NCBI GenBank assembly: GCA_031260235.1
Contig: JAIRKG010000110.1
Coordinates: 1 to 26,397, forward strand
Direction of reading: 5' to 3'
Length of the DNA stretch: 26,397 nt
DNA from: Dysgonamonadaceae bacterium
Lineage (GTDB): Bacteria > Bacteroidota > Bacteroidia > Bacteroidales > Azobacteroidaceae
Notes under the pieces: model-generated
The model's input: the letters and a program-made list of their open reading frames with translations, nothing else
What the model was told of the DNA's origin: nothing
Database searches by the model: none
Program-made: the position numbers and the translations under genes
Shown here: positions 1 to 6,143 of the stretch, one piece after another
Position numbering within the stretch: position 1 is the first letter of the stretch
Layout of the letters: the number at the start of each line of letters is the position of its first letter

Positions 1-58
1 TTTTTGATTAATTACGATATAAATTTCCTGCAAAACAGTTTAGGTTCTTTATAATTGT

Positions 59-240
59 ACATTCGCTTTGCCCCATACGTTATTGCAAGCCGCGAAGCGG
101 CGAAGCAATCCAACCCCACATCGTCATTGCGAGCGACAAGCGAAGCAATCCATTTCTCTTTCTTGTTTCGGGCTTCGCCCTTATAAAAAAGTTCTCTTTC
201 CTTATTACTTCGCCGCTTTGCGGCATATAATAATGAGAAA
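59..240. repeat. Palindrome-rich dispersed repeat, left copy
   Basis: This gene-free leader is built of short palindromic modules. Two carry ATTGC...GAAGCAATCC (82-111 and 122-151, the second opening CGTCATTGCGAGCG). These are followed by CGGGCTTCGCCC (169-180) and CGCCGCTTTGCGGCA (211-224). The stretch 163-232 matches, imperfectly and in reverse complement, 5001-5072 on the far side of the six-gene block; related modules recur at 16551-16575 and 16796-16889. CGTCATTGCGAGC/GAAGCAATCC elements are known as dispersed non-coding repeats in many bacterial genomes (general knowledge). I see no tRNA and no Bacteroidota-type promoter here. Confidence 0.75.
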
Positions 241-341
241 ACAATTTTTTTCTTCAAATTTCTTCAAATATACTTGCATATTAAAAAATCATGCTTATAT
301 TTACATCGTTAAATAAATATTAAACAAATTCAAACAAACAA

Positions 342-1268
342 ATGGACGAACAACAATTCGAACACGACAGATGGTTACAAGACTACCCTGCACACTACTT
401 CCAAGGTTTAGAAGAAGAAATAAAAGCCGGAAATCTGTCAAGAATGGAAGCGGTAGCGAAGATAAGAAAATACAACGTACAAGTATTAGACACTTTTGTG
501 AACGGCTTTATCTCGGAAGAAATAAAGAGTAAACATGAAGATCCTTTATCTAAATCCCTCCTACGCGCAAAGAATCCGAAAGATTGGGAAAGAGAAGAGA
601 TAGCGAAAATTAAGTATAACTCGTATGAGACCAAGACTAAACATCTATCTAAGGAGTCCGATTTAGATGGAGCAGAGTCTATAATATTTTATAATGAAGT
701 GCTTTGTGAATTTGTTAAGATAGGAGATTTCGATAAAGAAAGACAATCTTTAAAAAAGTTTCTATACGGAAAAGTATACGCACACAACATTATATTTCCG
801 GAAACATCCTACGAAATAGACGGGTTAGTCAATTCCCCTACAGGAGGAAAAGCGAGTGTAGTTCTAAAACAAAGAGCAGTTGAAGGTGTCGAAATGGACA
901 AAGACGACAGATCCGCTTTTATAGAACAGATGGAACGAGAAGGATTCTTCAGATTAGATACATGGGGAGATGAGTGGTCGATAGGAGGCGTCATTACAAT
1001 AGGCGACTTACATGACAGGAACGTAATAAAAGGCGTTGATGGAAGATTCTATATAATAGACCCCATAATCGAATGGATAGATTTAATTACAATAATGGCA
1101 GGCATAGTATCAAGATTTAGTAAAGAACTTGAAGAAACCCCATTCGGACAGTGGATGACCGCTTACCACAAAAATAGAGATACAGACGCGAGAATAAAGT
1201 ACGTCAAAGATCATCAAAAGAATTTTGATATAAAAGCGGCTATCCAATGCCGTATAAAGGATAAATAA
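342..1268 (+). CDS. Protein with polyvalent-protein-type kinase fold (308 aa)
   Basis: Residues about 140-245 resemble the kinase-like domain described from phage and conjugative-element polyvalent proteins. They show HNIIFPETSY (148-157), a beta-strand lysine in VVLKQ (K176), a short helix ending EREGFF, a catalytic-loop-like GDLHDRNVI (D222, H224, N227) and a DFG-like IIDPIIE (D240). No glycine-rich loop is obvious, so activity is uncertain. The N-terminal ~110 residues are charged, helical-looking and unrecognised. There is no signal peptide or membrane segment, so it is probably cytoplasmic. It is first of six same-strand genes, 45 nt before the nuclease-like gene. ATA (Ile) and AGA (Arg) codons are very frequent, unlike the rfb and prfC genes, which suggests transfer. 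The fold is fairly secure from motifs; the substrate is unknown. Confidence 0.8.
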   Translation: MDEQQFEHDRWLQDYPAHYFQGLEEEIKAGNLSRMEAVAKIRKYNVQVLDTFVNGFISEEIKSKHEDPLSKSLLRAKNPKDWEREEIAKIKYNSYETKTKHLSKESDLDGAESIIFYNEVLCEFVKIGDFDKERQSLKKFLYGKVYAHNIIFPETSYEIDGLVNSPTGGKASVVLKQRAVEGVEMDKDDRSAFIEQMEREGFFRLDTWGDEWSIGGVITIGDLHDRNVIKGVDGRFYIIDPIIEWIDLITIMAGIVSRFSKELEETPFGQWMTAYHKNRDTDARIKYVKDHQKNFDIKAAIQCRIKDK

Positions 1269-1313
1269 CACAAGAATACATCTGGTAAGTTTAACAAATA
1301 AAATATAAAAACA

Positions 1314-2153
1314 ATGGCAAGAGAAATCAATTCAAATCTTTTAGAAAGATTAAAAAAGGGCGATTTATTGCCTTTACTCGATTACATTAAATCGGATAGT
1401 GATTTACGATTTGAAGTGAGATCGGGTGGTAAAGCAGTTGTTTATTATAGAAAAGGGAAAGCATTAGAAATAGCCAACGGCGGGTTTAATGTTGATGAAA
1501 AGTATGGTAATGTCCCGCCAAAAGACTTAGCTGGAAATACTCCAAAAGAATATTTTCAGCAGATAAAAAAAGTCATTGATGATTGGGTCGAAAATTCTCA
1601 AAAAAAGCATCGTCCTGAATTTGATACACAGCAATGTATTGCGAGAGATAACCAAGATAAAAATGACGCATATTTTATATTGGATATGGAATATAATTTC
1701 GCACAAGATAGGATTGATAAATCTGATAGAGTTAAACGAGCTGGCTTTGATTTATTGGGAATAGAACGTTTAACAGGAAAAGTTGTTTTCTTTGAAGTTA
1801 AAAAAGGATTAGAATCTTTGACTGGTAAGGCAGGAATAAAAAGTCATATTAATGATTTTGAAACGTGTCTTTACGGGAAAAATAGTGATGTATTTCGGGA
1901 AAATTTAGAAACGGATATTAAAAACATTGTTCATGACAAAACAGAATTGGGGATAATAGATAATTACACGCTACCTGCCGATTTTTGTTTAAAAAATATG
2001 GATATTGATTTGGTATTCATCTTTGAGCCCAACGATCCTGATGATAGGGATAAATATGATAAAATATTCGAAAAGGAACGTATAAATTCAAAGGGGGCGC
2101 ATAAAAAATACAAGACAATTTTTGTCACCTCAACAAATTACAAATTAATATGA
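1314..2153 (+). CDS. PD-(D/E)xK nuclease-like protein (279 aa)
   Basis: The centre shows a restriction-endonuclease-like core: FDLLGIERLTGKVVFFEVKKG (about 145-165) with D146, E161 and K163 spaced as in PD-(D/E)xK enzymes, and an upstream acidic residue in LDMEYN (E126). The N-terminal ~100 residues contain a beta-rich stretch (FEVRSGGKAVVYYRKGKALEI) seen, from memory, in hypothetical Bacteroidota proteins with this core. There is no signal peptide. Its stop overlaps the start of the MBL-fold gene as ATGA, implying translational coupling. The gene is AT-rich, like its upstream neighbour. It could be a DNA or RNA nuclease or a non-catalytic relative; the substrate cannot be inferred. Confidence 0.8.
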   Translation: MAREINSNLLERLKKGDLLPLLDYIKSDSDLRFEVRSGGKAVVYYRKGKALEIANGGFNVDEKYGNVPPKDLAGNTPKEYFQQIKKVIDDWVENSQKKHRPEFDTQQCIARDNQDKNDAYFILDMEYNFAQDRIDKSDRVKRAGFDLLGIERLTGKVVFFEVKKGLESLTGKAGIKSHINDFETCLYGKNSDVFRENLETDIKNIVHDKTELGIIDNYTLPADFCLKNMDIDLVFIFEPNDPDDRDKYDKIFEKERINSKGAHKKYKTIFVTSTNYKLI

Positions 2154-3394
2154 AAATAACCATCCATCGTGGCTATAATCAAATTGGCGGCTGCATTACA
2201 GAAATCGCTACCGCCACAACCAAAATCCTGATTGATTTGGGGCATAATTTGCCTAAGGGAAATCAACCGAGCGACGACAAGTTTGCGAATGAGGAAGCTA
2301 TTAAAGAGTTGACCAACGGTGTGAATGCCATTTTTTACACGCACTATCACGGCGACCATGTGGATTTATTCAAATATGTACCAGCCGGCGTTGAACAATA
2401 TATTGGTGAGACGGCAAAACAAGTGATGTTGTGCAAATATGAAATATTAAGCAAATCTGATAAGGTTGAAAATGTGACGCCGGCCGATCTTGAAAAACTA
2501 AAATCGTTCAAGACCTTTCACGTAAAGCAAAAAATCACCAAAGGCGATATAACCGTTACGCCCTATTTTGTTAGCCATTCGGCATGCGACGCCTTTATGT
2601 TTTTAATAGAAGCCGGCGGGAAACGGATTTTGCACACAGGCGATTTCCGCGAGCATGGTTACTTGGGAAAAGGGTTGATCCCTACAATTAAAAAGTATAT
2701 TTCACAGCAACCTGTGGACGCGCTTATTACGGAGGGCACCATGTTGTCGCGATTAAATGAAAAAGTGTTGCGCGAAACCGATATTCAACAAGCGGCAACT
2801 GCCTTGATGAAACAATACAAATATGTTTTTGCACGGTGCTCTTCTACGGATATAGACCGACTGGCATCATTCTGTCAGGCAAGTAAAGCGACAGGTAGAA
2901 GTTTTCTATGTGATGATTATCAAAAAAAAGTATTGGATATTTTTACAAAATCGGCGGGTACAAAATCCGATGTATATAAATTTGATGATGTCTATTATTA
3001 CAAACATGGGCACCAAAATCAATTTGCATTAATCCAAAACATCGGATTCTGCATGTTGGTACGAAGTAAGCACTTTGACAGGGTAAAAGAATTATTGGAA
3101 CAGTTACCCGCCGAACAAACCTTGTTGATTTATTCCATGTGGAGCGGATATATTAAAGAGGGAGAGAATCAAAAATCGGATTATGCTGAATTATACAACC
3201 TGTCTGAACACAAAAAAGAACTTCACACCAGCGGGCACGCTTCACCCGAAACCCTTGCAAAAGTTTGTAATTTGGTAAACCCAACTACTGCTATTATCCC
3301 TATTCACAGTGAACATTCAGAAACTTTTGCAGAATTGGATATCTCCGAAGACTTAAAAGGTAAAGTCACCACGGAGGATATTATAAAAATTTAA
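2150..3394 (+). CDS. Beta-CASP-like MBL-fold metallo-hydrolase (414 aa)
   Basis: The metallo-beta-lactamase signature THYHGDH (64-70) supplies H65, H67, D69 and H70. Further metal ligands are H143 (VSHSACD) and D165 (HTGDFREHG). The second half resembles a beta-CASP insert with an acidic motif A-like LITEGTM (192-198), motif B-like HTSGHAS (359-365) and motif C-like IPIHSEHSE (384-391). This is the architecture of RNase J and CPSF-type RNA nucleases. At 414 aa it lacks RNase J's C-terminal domain and is unlikely to be the housekeeping enzyme. Its start overlaps the preceding stop (ATGA), and the next gene begins 8 nt after its stop. RNA or DNA processing is the best guess. Confidence 0.85.
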   Translation: MKITIHRGYNQIGGCITEIATATTKILIDLGHNLPKGNQPSDDKFANEEAIKELTNGVNAIFYTHYHGDHVDLFKYVPAGVEQYIGETAKQVMLCKYEILSKSDKVENVTPADLEKLKSFKTFHVKQKITKGDITVTPYFVSHSACDAFMFLIEAGGKRILHTGDFREHGYLGKGLIPTIKKYISQQPVDALITEGTMLSRLNEKVLRETDIQQAATALMKQYKYVFARCSSTDIDRLASFCQASKATGRSFLCDDYQKKVLDIFTKSAGTKSDVYKFDDVYYYKHGHQNQFALIQNIGFCMLVRSKHFDRVKELLEQLPAEQTLLIYSMWSGYIKEGENQKSDYAELYNLSEHKKELHTSGHASPETLAKVCNLVNPTTAIIPIHSEHSETFAELDISEDLKGKVTTEDIIKI

Positions 3395-3402
3395 CAATCA
3401 TA

Positions 3403-3873
3403 ATGGAAATACAAGAACACTACTACTTCTCCCCCTTTGAATTTGATGTAAATGGGCGGCGACACACTGACGGAACACCTTTTCGGGAAATAGTGAAAGA
3501 TTTTGAACGCGATTTTCGCAGACGGCATCCGTCGCACTTTGCCTGTTTCTTTTTTTCTAATAATTGCACGATGTTGTTACTGCAGTATTCCTGTGATACC
3601 GATGGAAACACCATTTATGGAATGGATTTGATTGAAGGGGTTTTTGATCCTGAAACAAATTATAATATAGAGAAGTACAGTAAATACAAAGTCGTTTACG
3701 GTATAGATTCTGCCTATTCGCAAATAGACGATGATGCTTATCCGTTAACGTTGTTGATTGATGATAAACTGCCCGATGGAATGGTAGTGTTGAAATATTT
3801 GGATGACAATCAAAACGACGACACAGTGCTCACCCCTGTTGGTGTTGACGAAAAAGTATTAGTGAGGCTATAA
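3403..3873 (+). CDS. Hypothetical acidic protein (156 aa)
   Basis: I do not recognise this protein. It is soluble-looking and Asp/Tyr-rich, with no signal peptide or membrane span. It opens with an aromatic stretch (HYYFSPFEFD) followed by a basic patch (ERDFRRRHPSH), and the second half is acidic (DSAYSQIDDDAY, LDDNQNDD). It begins 8 nt after the MBL-fold gene and ends 22 nt before the next small gene, so it almost certainly belongs to the same transcript. A partner, inhibitor or adaptor of the neighbouring nuclease-like proteins is possible but is only inference. Confidence 0.75.
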   Translation: MEIQEHYYFSPFEFDVNGRRHTDGTPFREIVKDFERDFRRRHPSHFACFFFSNNCTMLLLQYSCDTDGNTIYGMDLIEGVFDPETNYNIEKYSKYKVVYGIDSAYSQIDDDAYPLTLLIDDKLPDGMVVLKYLDDNQNDDTVLTPVGVDEKVLVRL

Positions 3874-3895
3874 AATATAACTTAATACGAAAGAA

Positions 3896-4126
3896 ATGGA
3901 ACTTTTTAGGATAAATAACGGGGAATGGATAAGTGATAGACACATGTTGAAGTTGGATGTAAAGAATTTCCGCTTTATCGATACAAACAATGATAAAACA
4001 TATCCTGCTCCAAAAGAGATACAATCAAGAATTAAAGAATATTGGACGGAAGAAGGAAATGATGATTTTCGCTGGTGTCTCAAAGAGAATGTTTTGGCAT
4101 TACTAAAAGAAGCAAAAATTATATGA
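3896..4126 (+). CDS. Hypothetical small protein (76 aa)
   Basis: This is a short soluble ORF with no family I recognise. It has a beta-like N-terminal half (FRINNGEWISD, LKLDVKNFRFID) and a helical C-terminal half (PKEIQSRIKEYW, FRWCLKENVLALLKEAK). It is supported by position rather than homology: it begins 22 nt after the previous gene, and its stop overlaps the phosphoesterase start as ATGA at 4123-4126, the same junction type as between the nuclease-like and MBL-fold genes. A role coupled to the phosphoesterase is plausible. Confidence 0.65.
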   Translation: MELFRINNGEWISDRHMLKLDVKNFRFIDTNNDKTYPAPKEIQSRIKEYWTEEGNDDFRWCLKENVLALLKEAKII

Positions 4127-4791
4127 CATCAATTATTATTGGCGACGTGCATGGCTCTACGTATTGGAAAGAAATTGTCAATGAACATCCGGATTGCCGC
4201 TACATTTTTTTGGGCGACTACCTTGATCCTTATGAAGCGGTGGACGACAAAGCGCTTCTTGAAAACCTGCAGGACATTATCCGCTTTAAGAAGGCGCATC
4301 CCAACGAGGTGGTGCTCTTACTCGGCAATCATGACCTGCATTATTTCGTAGAAGAATCAATATTATGCACACGGTTTAACTATGCGTTGGCACCGGACAT
4401 TTCGGAAATATTCCGGACAAACTATCGCTTGTTTCAGTTCGCCTATCAGGTGGATAATTGCTTGTTTACCCATGCCGGTGTGATCCATAGTTGGTTTATA
4501 GAGGATTTTAAGGGAGACATTACAAAAAATATCGCCGACCAACTGAACAATCCGGCGCCTGAACAGATTGAAGCCCTGTTTCAATGTGGCTTTTATCGTG
4601 GCGGCAAGGCAAATGCCGTGGGCGGCATCTTTTGGGCGGATATACACGAACTCCACGAGCCGCTGCAAGGGTACACGCAAATAGTGGGGCACAATCGCGT
4701 GAACGACATTCTTGATTGTACAGAAAACAGCGGCAGAATTATATTCTGCGATTGTTTGTTTAATAAACAGTTTTTGAAAATAGAGATATAG
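4123..4791 (+). CDS. Calcineurin-like metallophosphoesterase (222 aa)
   Basis: The binuclear-metal signature motifs are present in order: IIIGDVHG (residues 4-11), FLGDYLDP, LLLGNHDLHYF, FTHAGV and VGHNRV. The family includes protein phosphatases, nucleotide phosphodiesterases and Ap4A hydrolases; the substrate here cannot be told. I chose the ATG at 4123 because GDVHG then sits near the N-terminus, as usual, and because it gives an ATGA overlap with the preceding gene; a start 48 nt upstream would run inside that gene. Base composition looks less AT-rich than in the first two genes of the block. It is last in the run, followed by about 180 nt before the right-hand repeat. Confidence 0.88.
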   Translation: MTSIIIGDVHGSTYWKEIVNEHPDCRYIFLGDYLDPYEAVDDKALLENLQDIIRFKKAHPNEVVLLLGNHDLHYFVEESILCTRFNYALAPDISEIFRTNYRLFQFAYQVDNCLFTHAGVIHSWFIEDFKGDITKNIADQLNNPAPEQIEALFQCGFYRGGKANAVGGIFWADIHELHEPLQGYTQIVGHNRVNDILDCTENSGRIIFCDCLFNKQFLKIEI

Positions 4792-4967
4792 CGCCTAATT
4801 GTTTTTGTCGTCCGCTGTGAATTACATTGAAGGGAAAATCATATATACTTATACGGAGAAATACAAATAACCGGCAGCAAGTTACACCAGCCCTCACAAT
4901 AAAGAAAACGAAACCCACCTCGCCACCAAGCAGACGTTCATCACGGCAGCAAGCTTCCGGTTTCCTC
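4792..4967. other. Gap after the six-gene block
   Basis: I found no ORF, RNA gene or convincing terminator here. The sequence is mixed and leads into the right-hand repeat copy. Confidence 0.5.
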
Positions 4968-5085
4968 TGGATTGCTTCGCTTCGCTCGCAATGATGTAGT
5001 GTTTTATAAGCCGCTTCGCGGCGAAATAAACAAAAAGAGAAAACTTTATCATAAGGGCATAGCCCGAAGCAATCAGGAGAAAGAA
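4968..5085. repeat. Palindrome-rich dispersed repeat, right copy (inverted)
   Basis: GGATTGCTTCGCTTCGCTCGC (4969-4989), CCGCTTCGCGGC (5011-5022) and GGGCATAGCCCGAAGCAATC (5055-5074) are reverse-complement versions of the left-copy modules. Over 5001-5072 the order and spacing match 163-232 in inverse orientation: GGGC..GCCC, an A/T spacer with AGTT(T)TCTCTTT, then CGCCGC..GCGGC. The two copies thus bracket the six-gene block head to head. The G-rich sequence and pyrimidine tract that follow (about 5089-5140) are not recognised. Confidence 0.75.
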
Positions 5086-5142
5086 AAAAGGGGTGGGGGT
5101 AGTAAGACCCTCTCTATCTCTGGTTAGGGATGTCTCCTCCTT

Positions 5143-5175
5143 AAAACAACAAAAGCGGAAGTGTGTGTTTACCGC
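5143..5175 (-). terminator. Intrinsic terminator of the sigma-factor transcript
   Basis: On the minus strand GCGG(T)AA-ACACACAC-TTCCGC (5175-5155) forms a short GC stem with one bulge and is followed by TTTTGTTGTTTT (5154-5143). It begins 7 nt after the stop of the 59-aa gene. Confidence 0.55.
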
Positions 5176-5181
5176 GAACCA

Positions 5182-5361
5182 TTAATTCAGCACGATTCCA
5201 TTTAACATTTGCGGCAGATTATTTCCGACATGATAGGCATAAGCGAATTGCCGGACTAAAAAAACAACCTGTTTACCGGGATTTAGCTCTTTTATATACT
5301 TGTTATTAGCAATCATTGAAAAAAAATCCTCGGTTTCCTGATGTGTAAATTTCTGATTCAT
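5182..5361 (-). CDS. Small protein downstream of ECF sigma factor (59 aa)
   Basis: An ATG-to-TAA frame of 59 codons encodes a soluble protein: a helical acidic N-terminus (HQETEDFFSMIANNKYIKEL) and a compact hydrophobic/aromatic C-terminal half (NPGKQVVFLVRQFAYAYH, ending NGIVLN). The composition is protein-like, not the low-complexity or repeat-derived pattern of chance ORFs. It lies 79 nt downstream of the sigma-factor stop on the same strand and stops 7 nt before an intrinsic terminator, so both are probably co-transcribed. From memory, similar ~60-aa proteins accompany this sigma factor in other Bacteroidales. It is too short for a classical anti-sigma factor with a membrane anchor. Function unknown. 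Confidence 0.65.
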   Translation of the reverse strand: MNQKFTHQETEDFFSMIANNKYIKELNPGKQVVFLVRQFAYAYHVGNNLPQMLNGIVLN

Positions 5362-5440
5362 AGGCAGTGTATTTTTAATATCTCAACTACCTATAAAACG
5401 TGTCCGTTTCGATTATATTATAAAATGAAATACAAAAAAA

Positions 5441-6034
5441 TTAATCCATCGTCAGAATCATCTTTTTCCCGTCTGCAAGACGCCTCATATTGAGAATCGC
5501 ATAGCGCATGCGTCCTAAAGCGGTATTAATGCTTACGCCCGTAATATCCGCAATTTCCTTAAAACTTAAATCCTGATAATACCGCATCGCCAAAACTTCT
5601 TTCTGATTTTCGGGCAGGTGATTGATTAATTTTTTCACATCCAGAAGGATTTGCGATTTAATCATTTCATCTTCAACTGTCCCATCGGAAAATTTTTGAT
5701 TGTTGAATAAATCAACTCCATATTCCTCGTTGGAAATGGTTTGATCGTTCTTTTCCTGCCGGAAAGTATCAATAATCAGGTTATGAGCGATTCGATTAAT
5801 CCATGCGCGAAATTTACCGTTTTCGGTATATTTGCCTTGTTTAATGGTCGTAATTGCTTTCACAAACGTGTCTTGAAAAATATCTTCCGCTTGTTCGCGA
5901 TTTCTTACGATAAAATAAATGTAGGAATAGACACTACTTTGATGACGGCTCAACAGAACATCAAAAGCAGAATTATTGCCACGAGCATAAACGACTACCA
6001 ACTCTTCGTCGGACATCAGTTTTAAATCTTTCAT
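5441..6034 (-). CDS. ECF-type RNA polymerase sigma factor (RpoE-like)
   Basis: This is a sigma-70 family ECF sigma factor that would redirect RNA polymerase to a specific regulon. Region 2 includes YSYIYFIVRNREQAEDIFQ and the DTFVKA -10-recognition helix. Region 4 includes LPENQKEVLAMRYYQDLSF and the helix-turn-helix KEIADITGVSINTALGRMRY. I start at the ATG at 6034 (MKDLKLMSDEELV, 197 aa); an upstream GTG at 6052 would add six residues. No anti-sigma gene with a membrane segment is adjacent; only the 59-aa gene follows. A Bacteroidota-type promoter lies upstream at 6105-6136. The stimulus and regulon are unknown. Confidence 0.92.
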   Translation of the reverse strand: MKDLKLMSDEELVVVYARGNNSAFDVLLSRHQSSVYSYIYFIVRNREQAEDIFQDTFVKAITTIKQGKYTENGKFRAWINRIAHNLIIDTFRQEKNDQTISNEEYGVDLFNNQKFSDGTVEDEMIKSQILLDVKKLINHLPENQKEVLAMRYYQDLSFKEIADITGVSINTALGRMRYAILNMRRLADGKKMILTMD

Positions 6035-6104
6035 TACTGTTAATTTTGACACATTTAAAGTAATGTTTTCTCTATAGGCAAATAATTTCTATGATTAGAT
6101 GGTG

Positions 6105-6136
6105 CAAAGTAACGAATAAAAAATTAATTATGCAAT
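6105..6136 (-). promoter_or_regulatory. Bacteroidota-type promoter of the sigma factor
   Basis: On the minus strand, ATTG (6136-6133), a 20-nt spacer and TTACTTTG (6112-6105) approximate TTTG-N19-21-TAnnTTTG with one mismatch in each element. It lies in the 109-nt gap between the FadL-like gene stop and the sigma-factor start. Confidence 0.4.
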
Positions 6137-6143
6137 TTTTTCG

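Noticed and set aside
12-257. An 81-codon open frame on the minus strand before the six-gene block.
   Set aside because: It translates the palindromic repeat modules (RNDDVGLDCFAASRLAIT-like text); similar text would arise at every repeat copy, so it is not a gene.
274-301. A sigma-70-like pair TTGCAT-N16-TATATT upstream of the kinase-fold gene.
   Set aside because: The region is very AT-rich and the host uses TTTG/TAnnTTTG promoters; the match is expected by chance. No Bacteroidota-type promoter was found for the block.
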